Shown in pieces: positions 17,634 through 27,048 of a DNA stretch of 64,000 nucleotides. The position numbers and the translations under genes were made by a program. Position 1 is the first letter of the stretch, and each line of letters starts with the position of its first letter. Below the pieces are notes generated by a model that saw nothing but the letters and a program-made list of their open reading frames with translations, did not search any database and had not been told where the DNA came from. The stretch lies in the NCBI RefSeq assembly GCF_042658685.1, contig NZ_JBHSQY010000006.1; one strand, written 5' to 3'. Source of the stretch: Macrococcoides bohemicum (lineage in GTDB: Bacteria; Bacillota; Bacilli; Staphylococcales; Staphylococcaceae).

Positions 17634-18314
17634 CTATTTGAATATTTCATTTGTTTTTTCTTCTGTTAAAGGACTTATAGAATATATATTGTCTACCTTA
17701 TAAGTGTCTTTATATTTTATATAATCTGCTTTCATAATATAATTTGTTGTTGTTCCTTTATTATCTATTGTTGTCGTGACCTGGAAAGTAGTTATTCCTT
17801 CTAATAAATCATTGTTCTCATTCTGAATATATAAATTAATATTATCAGTTTTAATACTAGCATCTGACTTAATATCACCATTTGTTTTAATTTCATAGTT
17901 TGATTTTTCTTCTGATGACAATCCACTCATATCTAATACATATTCTTCTTTTATTTCTTTTTCTTCATTTATTTCTTTGTCATTGTCTGCAATAAACTGA
18001 AATTTTATTAGATAATCTTTTGCACTGTTATTACTATTATTATTTAGAAAAATATTTTTCTCTTTTAAATTTTTATTACTGTACAGATTTGAAACAAATG
18101 ACTTATTAAATTCGTTTAGCTTATTACTATTAAATGTCTCTGTATTATTTTTTGGAATACTATCTTTTGATACATAGTTATTTTTTATTTCATTTTTTAA
18201 TTCAGTATTTTCTTTTTCAATTAAACTTACTTTTTTGTTTGTGATTAAATAGCCCCCAAAAAGTAATAATGTTAAAAGAATAATTACTAAACCTGATATT
18301 TTTTGATTTGTCAT
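17634..18314 (-). CDS. Membrane-anchored conjugation-associated protein (226 aa)
   Basis: One N-terminal membrane helix (residues 5-24), a short coiled coil, then a low-complexity Asn/Ser-rich linker and a beta-rich extracellular domain ending SPLTEEKTNEIFK. Layout resembles VirB8/TcpC-like NTF2-fold subunits of Gram-positive T4SS, and neighbours at 18329 and 20285 have the same plan, but no signature confirms this. Ribosome binding site taggagg. Confidence 0.6.
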   Translation of the reverse strand: MTNQKISGLVIILLTLLLFGGYLITNKKVSLIEKENTELKNEIKNNYVSKDSIPKNNTETFNSNKLNEFNKSFVSNLYSNKNLKEKNIFLNNNSNNSAKDYLIKFQFIADNDKEINEEKEIKEEYVLDMSGLSSEEKSNYEIKTNGDIKSDASIKTDNINLYIQNENNDLLEGITTFQVTTTIDNKGTTTNYIMKADYIKYKDTYKVDNIYSISPLTEEKTNEIFK

Positions 18315-18328
18315 ATAGTCCTCCTATT

Positions 18329-18928
18329 TTAAACTGCCATAGATGATACTAAATATTTGTTATTAATTTGTTTTAAATAAACAACATATGTCATTACTTC
18401 TTCTTCAATGCTACCATCAGGATATTTAATTGTTCCTACATAATTAACTCTCATTGCTTTATAACCTTTTGGCATACTTTTAGTTTTTTCTAAATGTTCT
18501 TCGGCATTTATCTCTTTAATATTTAATAATTCTATATCATCTCTACCTTCAAATATTATCTTCATCTTTTCAAAATATTGAGGGGTCGTTATATTTTTTA
18601 ATCTATTCATCGCTACTTCATTACTCTTTCCTGATCGTAATACTAACATAGCCTCAATAAATCTTTCGGATATTTCTTTTTCATCCATATTATTTACTGG
18701 GACATCTTTAATTTCTTCTTTTTTAGTATTTAATTTCGGTTCTTCCGTACTACTGTCTGTAATTGCTTCTGATTCATTTGTTTTAATCATTTCTTCTGTA
18801 TTAGCCTCTTGTACTTCTGTATTTTTAATATCATTTGTATTATCCTTTTTCTTATTTGTACAATTAGTGATTACAACTGCAATTATTAATACAATAATTA
18901 CAGCAAAAAATATATTTCCTTTTTTCAT
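18329..18928 (-). CDS. Membrane-anchored protein with VirB8-like layout (199 aa)
   Basis: N-terminal hydrophobic segment ending at a Cys (VVITNCTNKK). It is not a canonical lipobox, so lipoprotein status is doubtful. An acidic Glu/Thr linker follows and then a compact domain of about 110 residues (ISERFIEAMLVLRSGK...). The membrane helix, linker and NTF2-sized domain resemble TrsH/TcpC-type conjugation subunits. It lies directly downstream of the lytic enzyme gene. Confidence 0.6.
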   Translation of the reverse strand: MKKGNIFFAVIIVLIIAVVITNCTNKKKDNTNDIKNTEVQEANTEEMIKTNESEAITDSSTEEPKLNTKKEEIKDVPVNNMDEKEISERFIEAMLVLRSGKSNEVAMNRLKNITTPQYFEKMKIIFEGRDDIELLNIKEINAEEHLEKTKSMPKGYKAMRVNYVGTIKYPDGSIEEEVMTYVVYLKQINNKYLVSSMAV

Positions 18929-18942
18929 TTTTTCTCACACCT

Positions 18943-20229
18943 TTATTTAGATTTTTTTCCTACATAATGATAACCCCAATAAGATCTTCCACCTAAGTCA
19001 ATCATGTTTTCATTTAAATATGAGGATCTATCTAACCCACCAACACGATCTAAATATGATGCATGTGCAATTGTGTCAATCCCTTTATATTTACCTACAT
19101 ATAAAATTACATGACCATTTGATTTTGTTACCCATATATCGCCTGGTTTTGCTTCGCTTTTCTTACTGTAACGTTTCCAGTTAGGACTGCTAGATAAATA
19201 TCTTTCTTGACTGTCTGTTGCACCCCACGGTAGATTTTTATCTGTTGTATTTTTAATAACTGTAGCTACAAATCTATCACATGAAGCGTATAATCCAGAA
19301 AGATAATCTTTACCACCGATTTGTTCTGCTTTTGCTTTTGCTTGTTTATATTTTGCTGGTGCATTTGTACGTCCATATGAATCACCTGCTGGCACATCGT
19401 CTGCATTGCTATCTAGTGGATATGCAATTGATACTGCAAGTTTGGCTGCATCTCCACTCATCTCTAATCCACCACATGGATCATCATCTTCATTTTTCTT
19501 GTCATCTTTTTTATCTGTTTCTGTTGTTTTTTCTTCTGTTGTTGCTTTATCTTTTACGTTTTCTTCTGTTGCTCCTTCTTTATCAGTTGGAGAACTAAAC
19601 TGTTCTACAGTCTTTTTAACTAATGGAATCCAGTTACTATTTAAATTTGTTGGATCATTACTTGCTCCTACTGGTGCATACTTAGGTCCAATTTTTTCCG
19701 GTGTATCTAAGCCTTGTGAAATATATAAGTCATATAAATTTTGTAAACCAGCATCAATTCCATCTTCAATTTTAGGAAATACTCTAAGAGGTCCACTCCC
19801 CATTACTGAATAAGGATTGCGTTGAATTGTTGCATTTGCACCTTTACCCCAACCACTTTCCATAGCAATTATGGCAATTGCAATTTTGGGTGGCACTTTA
19901 TGTTTTTCTGCTGACTTAACAATATACATCCCTTTTCCTTCTAACGCTCCACCTTTTGCATTAGCCTCAAAAATCGTTTTTATTTTATTTGGATCAATTT
20001 GTCCTCCACTATATGTTCCACCACCAGAAACGCAAGGATCAATATTTTGATTTTCATTAAATCCCTTTTCTTCTCCACCAAGCATAATTAAAGAAGTGAT
20101 TAATATGATTGCTAATGCTCCTGTAAGTATAACTGTTAAAGTAGTTGAAGCAGTTAATAGTCCTACAATCCACATCCATATTTTTTTCTTTACAAATTGT
20201 TTCACCTTGTCCTTAGCGAATTCTTTCAT
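18943..20229 (-). CDS. T4SS peptidoglycan hydrolase (glucosaminidase-like + CHAP)
   Basis: 428 aa, TrsG/TraG-like wall-opening enzyme. It has an N-terminal membrane anchor (residues 15-50), then a lysozyme-fold glucosaminidase/transglycosylase domain with catalytic-type Glu in AIIAMESGWGKG near residue 115, an acidic Thr/Lys linker, and a CHAP amidase/endopeptidase domain with active Cys in YASCDRFVATV near residue 317 and His in SNGHVILYVG near 373. It should cut glycan and stem peptides locally to let the channel cross the wall. It follows VirB4 and a small membrane gene. Confidence 0.85.
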   Translation of the reverse strand: MKEFAKDKVKQFVKKKIWMWIVGLLTASTTLTVILTGALAIILITSLIMLGGEEKGFNENQNIDPCVSGGGTYSGGQIDPNKIKTIFEANAKGGALEGKGMYIVKSAEKHKVPPKIAIAIIAMESGWGKGANATIQRNPYSVMGSGPLRVFPKIEDGIDAGLQNLYDLYISQGLDTPEKIGPKYAPVGASNDPTNLNSNWIPLVKKTVEQFSSPTDKEGATEENVKDKATTEEKTTETDKKDDKKNEDDDPCGGLEMSGDAAKLAVSIAYPLDSNADDVPAGDSYGRTNAPAKYKQAKAKAEQIGGKDYLSGLYASCDRFVATVIKNTTDKNLPWGATDSQERYLSSSPNWKRYSKKSEAKPGDIWVTKSNGHVILYVGKYKGIDTIAHASYLDRVGGLDRSSYLNENMIDLGGRSYWGYHYVGKKSK

Positions 20230-20249
20230 CAGTTTTCCTCCATAAAAAA

Positions 20250-20276
20250 ACGCTATTAAAAATTATTTAATAGCGT
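20250..20276 (-). terminator. Hairpin upstream of wall hydrolase gene
   Basis: Nine-base stem ACGCTATTA/TAATAGCGT followed on the minus strand by seven T. It lies between the 155 aa membrane gene and the hydrolase gene. Confidence 0.7.
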
Positions 20277-20284
20277 CAATGTAT

Positions 20285-20752
20285 TTATTTTATTGATTTA
20301 AAACTTTTTATTTTCCATTTATCATTACTATCTTTAATGAAATCTAGTTCTGCTTTTTGTGATTTTGATTTATTAGAATCTGTTACTAACTCCTTCGGAA
20401 GTTCTTGTTTTAAATCTATATATGCCTTAGTACCGTCAATATTTACTTTTATCTCTGTTACCTTAATATCACCATAGATATTAAAAATATCTTTTCTTTC
20501 AAATAACTTTTTAGATAATTCTTTAGTAATTAAAGAATCAACTCTATCTTTTTTTGAATTGTACGATTCATTTTGTTTCATTGTATACATTACTTTTGTA
20601 AACTTTTCTGCAATCTCTTTTATTGCCACTTCGTCTTTAAAATTAACAGTATCTGTTTTACTTTCGTTATTTTGTGTTAAGAAAAAAAATAAAATAGCAG
20701 TTAATAATATAACTGCTACTACTGAAATGAGGAATCCTTTGTTTTTATTCAT
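20285..20752 (-). CDS. Membrane-anchored VirB8-like small protein (155 aa)
   Basis: One N-terminal membrane helix (residues 7-24) and an extracellular domain of about 110 residues (IKEIAEKFTKVMYTMKQNESYNSK...ELDFIKDSNDKWKIKSFKSIK). The end pattern, beta strands closing with KWKI, resembles NTF2-like VirB8/TcpC domains. It lies between VirB4 and the wall hydrolase. The family is suggested by layout only. Confidence 0.6.
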   Translation of the reverse strand: MNKNKGFLISVVAVILLTAILFFFLTQNNESKTDTVNFKDEVAIKEIAEKFTKVMYTMKQNESYNSKKDRVDSLITKELSKKLFERKDIFNIYGDIKVTEIKVNIDGTKAYIDLKQELPKELVTDSNKSKSQKAELDFIKDSNDKWKIKSFKSIK

Positions 20753-20769
20753 AATCTAAGCATCCTTTC

Positions 20770-22734
20770 TTATTGTCCACCACTGAAACGATCTAATTGT
20801 TTTTTGTCAACATCATTATGGAATAATGTATTATTTGAACCTTGAATACTCAGAATAGCTTCCCCTTTTCCAAGTTGAGGAATAATTGCATATTCAGAAG
20901 CCTTAATCGTTTCTCCTAACACATCTTTTACAGAATCAATATCAGCTCTGTCAATTTGGAAAAAGAATTTATACTGTGTTAATGAGAAGATTTGTTTTAG
21001 CTGTGTAGTTGCATCATTATTACTATTCTCAGGAAGTAATTGTTTTGGTGATTGTGTCGCAAAGATAACACCAGCAAGGTATTTACGCATCTCTTTCATA
21101 AAGTTTACGATAAATTCTACTGTATCTAAGTTATTTACATTAACGATATTTTGACACTCATCAATAAACACCATAAAACGTCGTGCATCCTTACTGTCTA
21201 TTACGCCATCTTCAATCATCTTTTTATATTTTTTACCGTTCTTTAAAGCCTGTGACCAAATTAACGATAATGCTACGTATAATTGACATCTAAATACGTT
21301 ATCAGATAGTTTTTCAAGTTGTTCAATGTTATAAAATACAATTTGTTCTTCGTCCATGTTAGGGATTGAAGTATGACCATCAAAAACATTTCCATATACA
21401 TTAATCATATTATTTAATGTAGTCATAATTTTAGATTTTGCTTCTGCTGTATTTATATCTTCTGGAATACTTTCAACATAGGCTCTAAACTGTGATAAAG
21501 TCGGATATTCTTCTGGTCTTAATCCTGTAACTACCTTCGTGTTCTTTTCTTCTGGATCTTTTGACCATAATCCGATAGAACAATAAAAATCGTTGAAATA
21601 GCCAGATAAAATCATAATTTCTGTTTTCGTAAGATCAGGGTTCATTAATCCAAATTGCATTTCTAGTTTTGATAGATGTTGTGTAAAACATGCACCTTCA
21701 TCAATTGTTAAATCATAGCTGTCTGAGTTTGGATCGTCAATTTTATCACTTGTAGCTGTAGCCATAATTTCAAGCATATTAATCATTCCGTTAGAACCAT
21801 CAAGTGAAACTGTTTTACCACCTTGTTCTTTTACTACTTGTCTAAAATCGCCTGCTTTATCAAATCCTCTGATAAAATGATTTCTTGCAAATTGTTCTTC
21901 TTCAATTACCTTTAAGAAAGTCGATTTACCAGAACCCATCATCCCAAATACAATTGAGTTGAATGATTTTCTGATATTATCAACCTTAAACATATCAAGG
22001 TACACTGGACCACCAGTCTCTGTAGTACCAATAAACGCACCGTACTCATCATTAATTGAAGTATGATCGAATGGATATCCAGCACCTAAAGTTACTGTAG
22101 GAAGTTGTTGTCCTACTTTAAAATTGATACCATGTTTCTTTTTTTGCTGACTATGATTATAAATTAAAGATTGCCATGCTTCTTTCGATTCAAAGTTCAT
22201 CACCTGAGATTTAAATCCTCTTGCTTCCAAATCTACACGAATTTGTGCTAATAAATTGTCTAATTTCTCTAAAGTTGGTTGAGATACAAATAATCTAATA
22301 ACAAGGTGTTTAATTTGTTCACCTTGATCATTCATCATATGAGAAACACCTAATAATGTTTGATATACATCAGTGGCTGCACTTTTAGTCATTGCATCTG
22401 CCTTTTGATCTTGAATACGTGCGGCCTGTTCTGATAACGAACGTTTCAAATTTAAACGTACTTGTTCTTTATCTGCTGTTGAAATATCTTGTACTACAAT
22501 CACTCCATCACGATTTACAATTGTTCTTAGCCAGTTATCGTATACAGAAGAAGGATAAGCATATACTGTAAGACATGCCTCATATCCATCACCTTTTTGT
22601 ACATAATTATCTTTAAATGAAATACCACCTTGTGGTTGTACACGAGAAATTAATTCTAAATCATAGTTATCTTCTATATAATCTTCTACTTTAGTTTTAA
22701 CTAACGCCTGTTCTTTTTTCTTTAGTCCAAACAT
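20770..22734 (-). CDS. VirB4/TraE-type conjugation ATPase
   Basis: 654 aa cytoplasmic ATPase that powers assembly and substrate transfer in the T4SS. Walker A FGMMGSGKST lies at about residues 263-272 and Walker B MVFIDECQNI near 537; an FATQSPKQLL segment follows as in VirB4/TrsE proteins. The VirB4 N-terminal part is short, and the separate 195 aa gene immediately upstream may complete it, as TrsD/TrsE do in pGO1. The first gene of the ATPase pair and this one are separated by a hairpin. Confidence 0.9.
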   Translation of the reverse strand: MFGLKKKEQALVKTKVEDYIEDNYDLELISRVQPQGGISFKDNYVQKGDGYEACLTVYAYPSSVYDNWLRTIVNRDGVIVVQDISTADKEQVRLNLKRSLSEQAARIQDQKADAMTKSAATDVYQTLLGVSHMMNDQGEQIKHLVIRLFVSQPTLEKLDNLLAQIRVDLEARGFKSQVMNFESKEAWQSLIYNHSQQKKKHGINFKVGQQLPTVTLGAGYPFDHTSINDEYGAFIGTTETGGPVYLDMFKVDNIRKSFNSIVFGMMGSGKSTFLKVIEEEQFARNHFIRGFDKAGDFRQVVKEQGGKTVSLDGSNGMINMLEIMATATSDKIDDPNSDSYDLTIDEGACFTQHLSKLEMQFGLMNPDLTKTEIMILSGYFNDFYCSIGLWSKDPEEKNTKVVTGLRPEEYPTLSQFRAYVESIPEDINTAEAKSKIMTTLNNMINVYGNVFDGHTSIPNMDEEQIVFYNIEQLEKLSDNVFRCQLYVALSLIWSQALKNGKKYKKMIEDGVIDSKDARRFMVFIDECQNIVNVNNLDTVEFIVNFMKEMRKYLAGVIFATQSPKQLLPENSNNDATTQLKQIFSLTQYKFFFQIDRADIDSVKDVLGETIKASEYAIIPQLGKGEAILSIQGSNNTLFHNDVDKKQLDRFSGGQ

Positions 22735-22756
22735 TTATATTCTCCTTTAATTAAAA

Positions 22757-22785
22757 AAGCACTCTATCCTAATGATAAAGTACTT
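22757..22785 (-). terminator. Imperfect hairpin upstream of virB4-like gene
   Basis: Stem of ten pairs with two mismatches (AAGCACTCTATC and its partner) and six T on the minus strand. Weak terminator or processing hairpin. Confidence 0.5.
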
Positions 22786-22831
22786 TTCTTTGTATTTATA
22801 ATTCGTTCATTATTCATTCAATAGTTAAATA

Positions 22832-23419
22832 TTATAAATATTGCGTATTCATATTGTTCAACTGGAACAGTACATTTTCTTTCTTTTTAGCACTTAATGA
22901 TTTTCTTTTTAATAATCCATTATTTGTCTGTCTAATGTTTTCTTTCATGACATCCATACTTCTTTTAGTTTCAGCATATACAAAACAATAATGATCCATT
23001 TCTTTATGTGATTTTGCTGATAGCTGTAATCTTCTGATTTGTTCATGACAATATTGTTTTTGTAATGGATTAGAAGTAGTTTCATATTTGTGTAACCAGT
23101 AATTTTGTTGTTCTTCTGTATCTGAAGGATATTTGAAAGAAATTATTTTTAGATCTTCTATATTTATACGATAAAAATTTGCAAGTTTAATCATTAAACC
23201 ACTATTTTCATCTTCGTTTATTGTACTTAAAGCGTGTGTTTCAAATTGGTACATTTCTAAGTAAGTGTTATCATCTAACATTAAATAACCCTCTTGTGTT
23301 ATTTGTTTGTAAGGCATTACAGATAATACTGTTAAATCTATTGATTTGTCTTTACTTTTTTTTCGTTCTTGTCTATCTCGCTTTATTGCTATTTTCTTAG
23401 GTTCTACAAAACCAGCCAT
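22832..23419 (-). CDS. TrsD/TcpF-like conjugation protein (195 aa)
   Basis: Soluble, basic N-terminus (KKIAIKRDRQERKKSKDKSIDL) and a mixed alpha/beta core with LMLDDNTYLEMYQFETHALSTINEDE, close in character to the N-terminal domain of VirB4 proteins. In pSK41/pGO1-type systems a separate protein of this size precedes the VirB4 ATPase. The start lies four bases after the PrgI-like gene stop, so the two are coupled. The role is probably in docking the ATPase at the membrane. Confidence 0.65.
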   Translation of the reverse strand: MAGFVEPKKIAIKRDRQERKKSKDKSIDLTVLSVMPYKQITQEGYLMLDDNTYLEMYQFETHALSTINEDENSGLMIKLANFYRINIEDLKIISFKYPSDTEEQQNYWLHKYETTSNPLQKQYCHEQIRRLQLSAKSHKEMDHYCFVYAETKRSMDVMKENIRQTNNGLLKRKSLSAKKKENVLFQLNNMNTQYL

Positions 23420-23423
23420 TATA

Positions 23424-23744
23424 TTATTTCATCTCCTTTTGATTATATCTTGAATGGTCTAGGCTTCTATAGCCCTGTCTATCCATCTTGAACATTGACA
23501 AAACGACCAAATACATTGATTTATCAGGATTTCCTTTAGGTTTTGCTGTTGCAATAAAACCTATCAATAAATGTACAATTACTATTATCGCTTTTAGTAA
23601 TCCAGTCGCATGTACAAAATTGCTTACTACAAATCCTAATACAAGAAACACTACAATTATTCCAATATCTTTAATAGATAATCTTCCCTTGATTAAAATG
23701 TCAGCTTTCATATCCTTTGGTATTACATAACCATTATTCGCCAT
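23424..23744 (-). CDS. PrgI/TcpE-like membrane protein (106 aa)
   Basis: Two membrane helices in the middle (about residues 25-45 and 48-68), flanked by short cytoplasmic ends (IPKDMKADILIKGRLSIKDIG and YRSLDHSRYNQKEMK). This is the standard plan of the PrgI/TrsC/VirB3-like subunit encoded just before VirB4 in Gram-positive T4SS. A good ribosome binding site precedes the ATG. Confidence 0.75.
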   Translation of the reverse strand: MANNGYVIPKDMKADILIKGRLSIKDIGIIVVFLVLGFVVSNFVHATGLLKAIIVIVHLLIGFIATAKPKGNPDKSMYLVVLSMFKMDRQGYRSLDHSRYNQKEMK

Positions 23745-23766
23745 ATTATCATCCTTTACTTTAAAG

Positions 23767-23796
23767 AAAAGACTAGAGATTATTCTCTAGTCTTTT
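23767..23796. terminator. Hairpin at end of VirB6-like gene
   Basis: Perfect 13-base stem AAAAGACTAGAGA with complement, loop TTAT, T-runs both sides. It overlaps the last codons of the VirB6-like gene and precedes the PrgI-like gene. Confidence 0.8.
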
Positions 23797-26700
23797 GATT
23801 TGTTTAAATTGATTTCAGGAAACTCAATACTTTTAGATTGTTGAGAGGTAGTAGGTCGAAGCGTAACATTTTCTGATGTACTATTAAGTTTATTTCCAAA
23901 TACTTCATCCACTCTTTTCAACCCATTTGTATCTGAATTAACTTTTGTGCCTTGTGTTTCATTTACTGCTCTTGTCAGTGGACTGTTGTTGCCACCAACT
24001 GATGTGCCTTGTGTTTCATTTACTGCCCTGTTCAGTGGACTGTTGTTGCCACCAACTGATGTTCCCTGTGTTTCATTTACTGCTCTTGTCAGTGGACTGT
24101 TGTTGCCACCAACTGATGTGCCTTGTGTTTCATTTACTGCCCTGTTCAGTGGACTATTGTTGCCACCAACTGATGTGCCTTGTGTTTCATTTACTGCCCT
24201 GTTCAGTGGACTATTGTTGCCACCAACTGATGTGCCTTGTGTTTCATTTACTGCTCTTGTCAGGGGACTATTGTTGCCACCAACTGATGTGCCTTGTGTT
24301 TCATTTACTGCTCTTGTCAGTGGACTGTTGTTGCCACCAACTGATGTGCCTTGTGTTTCATTTACTGCCCTGTTCAGTGGACTATTATTCCCACCGATTG
24401 TTGTGCCTTGCGTTTGATTTACAGACTGATTAATATTATTGCCTGTTGAATGTATTTGATTGCCTAAAGTTTGATTCACACGTTCAAATGCTACTTTTTG
24501 TGAATTATTCATATTACCTGATTGTTGTTGCATTACTCGTTCAAATGCTACTTTATCTTGAGCTGTAGCACTTGTAGGATTTGATATTACTCTTTCTATA
24601 GCTGTTCTGTCTTGTGAAGATACATTTGAATCTGGTTGTGATATTAATCTTTGAATTGCTGTTTTATCTTCATTTCCAATATTAGTTGAAGGTTGTGTTA
24701 TTAAACGTTCCATTGCAGTACGATCTTGTGATGATAGATTATTACCCTTGTCTTGAATAATTCTTTCAATTGCTGTTCTGTCTTGTGGTGTAGCGACCCC
24801 ATTTTGTTGCATTACTCTTTCTAATACTTGTCTATCTTTATCACCTAAATTGTTTGAATCTTGATGTAATACTCTCTCTATTGCTGTTCTGTCCTGTGGT
24901 GTCATTGTATTACCTGAATCTTGATGAATAATTCTTTCCATAGCTGTACGATCTTGTGAAACTGGTTGACTACCTAAATCTTGTCTTAACACACGTTCAA
25001 GTGCTGTTCTGTCCTCTGCTGATAATGAATTACTCTTATCTTCAATTACTCTTTCAATTGCTGTTCTATCCTCAGTTGTAAGATTTCCAGGTTCCTGCAT
25101 TAGACGTTCAATTGCTGTTCTATCTTGTGGGGCTAAATCCCCTGATTTTTCTTCAAGTATTCTATGAACTGCCATTTTATCTTCTGTCGATGCAGTGCCT
25201 GTAGTATTTAATTGTTCAGTAACAGTCCTTACTGCATCTCTATCTGCATCACTTAATACACTTGTTCCTGATAATCTTTCAAGTATTGTTCTCTCTGATG
25301 GCGTAAGATCTTCGCCACCTCTAACAACCTTTTCAAGTACTGTTCTTTCAGATGGTGTTAAAGCACCTTCGTTGTCATTAAGCACTTTATTGATTGCGTT
25401 TCTACTTTCAGGAGTAGTTCCTGTCATTGCCTCTGCACTTGCTACTGCATATGAAGTTGCTTTTGCTTTTCCTTCCTCAAATGCTTCACTTACGTTAGAA
25501 CCTGGTGTCTTGACAGCCTCCATCGCACTCTCAATTTTAGAAGATAATGCTTCCTTAGATTTTTGAATACCTTCTTTTGTAGCATTTACAGCATAACCTT
25601 TAGTACCGACCTCAGACATTTCACCAGCTATTCCAGCCATTGAATAGATACCTTCTGATCCTGCTTTACCGATTCGTTCAGCCATTCCAGGTTTTCTGAT
25701 TTTATTTCCTTTATCATCAACTTGATCACGTTTTTCACGCCATTCTGCCAGTTTGCCTGCTCCACCTTTAGCTAAACCAGCAGTACCCTTTGCAAGACCT
25801 AATCCTGCCCCTGCTACTGCAAGAGAACCCATCAGAGCTTGATATCCATCTTTAACACCTACATCAATTCCAAGTAGACGTTTAGCTTCTTCTGGACCAT
25901 CTATTACGAATTTACCTAAAGCGATCATAGCAATTGATACAATCCACGGATTCCAGCCTAACGTTGAAATATAAGTCATTGCTAACATATAGATTTTAAT
26001 TACGAACATTAAAATCCCTATACTCGCATAGTTTAAAACCAGATTATTAAATAGTTGTTTCATCTTTTGCCCTGTTGTTAAGTCTGTTGCTACTACCCAC
26101 GGTGCAATTATTTTTTGGAACGCAATCTCTAACATTAATAACATTGTTTTAAACATTGAGAAAATCAGTACAAATGCAACTACCCCAAATTGTATAAACA
26201 TAGGTAGAAAATTCGCATGATATCTGTAATACCATTGATTTAAAAATGATACCTGTCCGATAAAAGGAAAATCAGCAGGTTTAATTTCTTGTAGTTCTCT
26301 CGAACCATCTTCTTTATCTACTAATTTATTTGCAAAAATCTTCTTTTCTTCGGAACTTAACTTGTAATCATAATCACCAGCTTCCTCTACACCTTCTTTT
26401 TCTTTAGATGCATTAATTACTCCTGTAAAATCTTTATAAGGAAAGGTTTTTTCCGTGATATCATTATTAATAAAAGTATCTTTGTTTTCTTGCCATTTCG
26501 CTTTTCTTTCCATATATAGTAAATCTGTTGTATTTGTCGCAACAATTTGTGTTGCAAGCTTTTGATTCTCACCTTTAACACCTGCCTGCTTACCAGCATT
26601 GACTAAATCTGTCGATAAATCATTAAGGGTGGATGTTAAATATGAAAATCCAAGAATAAATCCGATTGCGAGAAGTACATTTGTAAATACGCCTTGTCTA

Positions 26701-26978
26701 TTGAGATTTTTACCCGTCATTATCATATAACCAATATAGGCTATAGATATCGCAAAAAGTGCCATTGCGATTGGATTGACCGTATTCATTATATTATTAA
26801 GTCCTTCATTTTCAAAAAATCCATTGAATGTAAGGATGGTATCTAATCCACCTTCTAATGCTGATACCGTTGTATGAAAAACTTTAACGATTCCCCATAA
26901 TAGAGGCATTAATACCATCCATAAAAAATTCTGTTGTGTAAACAGATAATCGAATTGATCTAATATTTGTTCTGCCAC
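23787..26978 (-). CDS. VirB6/TrbL-like channel protein with two-tier repeat tail
   Basis: 1063 aa from a GTG start at 26978 (aggtga upstream). The N-terminal about 400 residues have six to eight membrane segments and a large loop near residues 140-230, as in VirB6/TrsL proteins of the inner-membrane pore. A Gly/Ala-rich amphipathic region follows. From about residue 535 to 870 come some 14 imperfect copies of a 22-residue helical unit around DRTAIERV. Then eight 19-residue copies of VNETQGTSVGGNNSPLxRA. VirB6 proteins often have long tails, but this exact two-tier tail is unusual. It could act as a flexible cytoplasmic scaffold or a wall-spanning stalk. Confidence 0.8.
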   Translation of the reverse strand: MAEQILDQFDYLFTQQNFLWMVLMPLLWGIVKVFHTTVSALEGGLDTILTFNGFFENEGLNNIMNTVNPIAMALFAISIAYIGYMIMTGKNLNRQGVFTNVLLAIGFILGFSYLTSTLNDLSTDLVNAGKQAGVKGENQKLATQIVATNTTDLLYMERKAKWQENKDTFINNDITEKTFPYKDFTGVINASKEKEGVEEAGDYDYKLSSEEKKIFANKLVDKEDGSRELQEIKPADFPFIGQVSFLNQWYYRYHANFLPMFIQFGVVAFVLIFSMFKTMLLMLEIAFQKIIAPWVVATDLTTGQKMKQLFNNLVLNYASIGILMFVIKIYMLAMTYISTLGWNPWIVSIAMIALGKFVIDGPEEAKRLLGIDVGVKDGYQALMGSLAVAGAGLGLAKGTAGLAKGGAGKLAEWREKRDQVDDKGNKIRKPGMAERIGKAGSEGIYSMAGIAGEMSEVGTKGYAVNATKEGIQKSKEALSSKIESAMEAVKTPGSNVSEAFEEGKAKATSYAVASAEAMTGTTPESRNAINKVLNDNEGALTPSERTVLEKVVRGGEDLTPSERTILERLSGTSVLSDADRDAVRTVTEQLNTTGTASTEDKMAVHRILEEKSGDLAPQDRTAIERLMQEPGNLTTEDRTAIERVIEDKSNSLSAEDRTALERVLRQDLGSQPVSQDRTAMERIIHQDSGNTMTPQDRTAIERVLHQDSNNLGDKDRQVLERVMQQNGVATPQDRTAIERIIQDKGNNLSSQDRTAMERLITQPSTNIGNEDKTAIQRLISQPDSNVSSQDRTAIERVISNPTSATAQDKVAFERVMQQQSGNMNNSQKVAFERVNQTLGNQIHSTGNNINQSVNQTQGTTIGGNNSPLNRAVNETQGTSVGGNNSPLTRAVNETQGTSVGGNNSPLTRAVNETQGTSVGGNNSPLNRAVNETQGTSVGGNNSPLNRAVNETQGTSVGGNNSPLTRAVNETQGTSVGGNNSPLNRAVNETQGTSVGGNNSPLTRAVNETQGTKVNSDTNGLKRVDEVFGNKLNSTSENVTLRPTTSQQSKSIEFPEINLNKSKD
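23950..24410. repeat. 57-bp tandem repeats, eight copies, in VirB6-like gene
   Basis: Near-identical 57-base units encoding a 19-residue Asn/Gly/Thr-rich peptide. Units alternate between TRA and NRA versions. The near identity of the DNA implies recent unequal exchange or slippage, so copy number is likely variable among relatives. Confidence 0.9.
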
Positions 26979-27020
26979 TAAAAATTCACCTGCTTTAATT
27001 ATAATATAGTGCATAAAATA

Positions 27021-27048
27021 TAACGCATAACATATAGGTTATGCGTTA
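27021..27048 (-). terminator. Hairpin between coupling-protein and VirB6-like genes
   Basis: Perfect 11-base stem TAACGCATAAC/GTTATGCGTTA that overlaps the coupling-protein stop codon. The T-run after it on the minus strand is weak, so it may be an mRNA-processing or stabilising hairpin. Confidence 0.55.

Noticed and set aside
18329..18928. Lipoprotein call for the 199 aa protein
   Set aside because: ITNC lacks the small residue expected at -1 of the Cys, so a plain membrane anchor is more likely.
23950..24410. Regular repeats with a 57-bp period that could suggest a CRISPR array
   Set aside because: Units are contiguous with no unique spacers and keep the reading frame of the VirB6-like gene; it is a coding tandem repeat.
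23945..24433. Long plus-strand frames with Cys/His or Pro/Leu repeats opposite the VirB6-like tail
   Set aside because: They mirror the tandem repeat of the minus-strand gene and have no ribosome binding site of their own.
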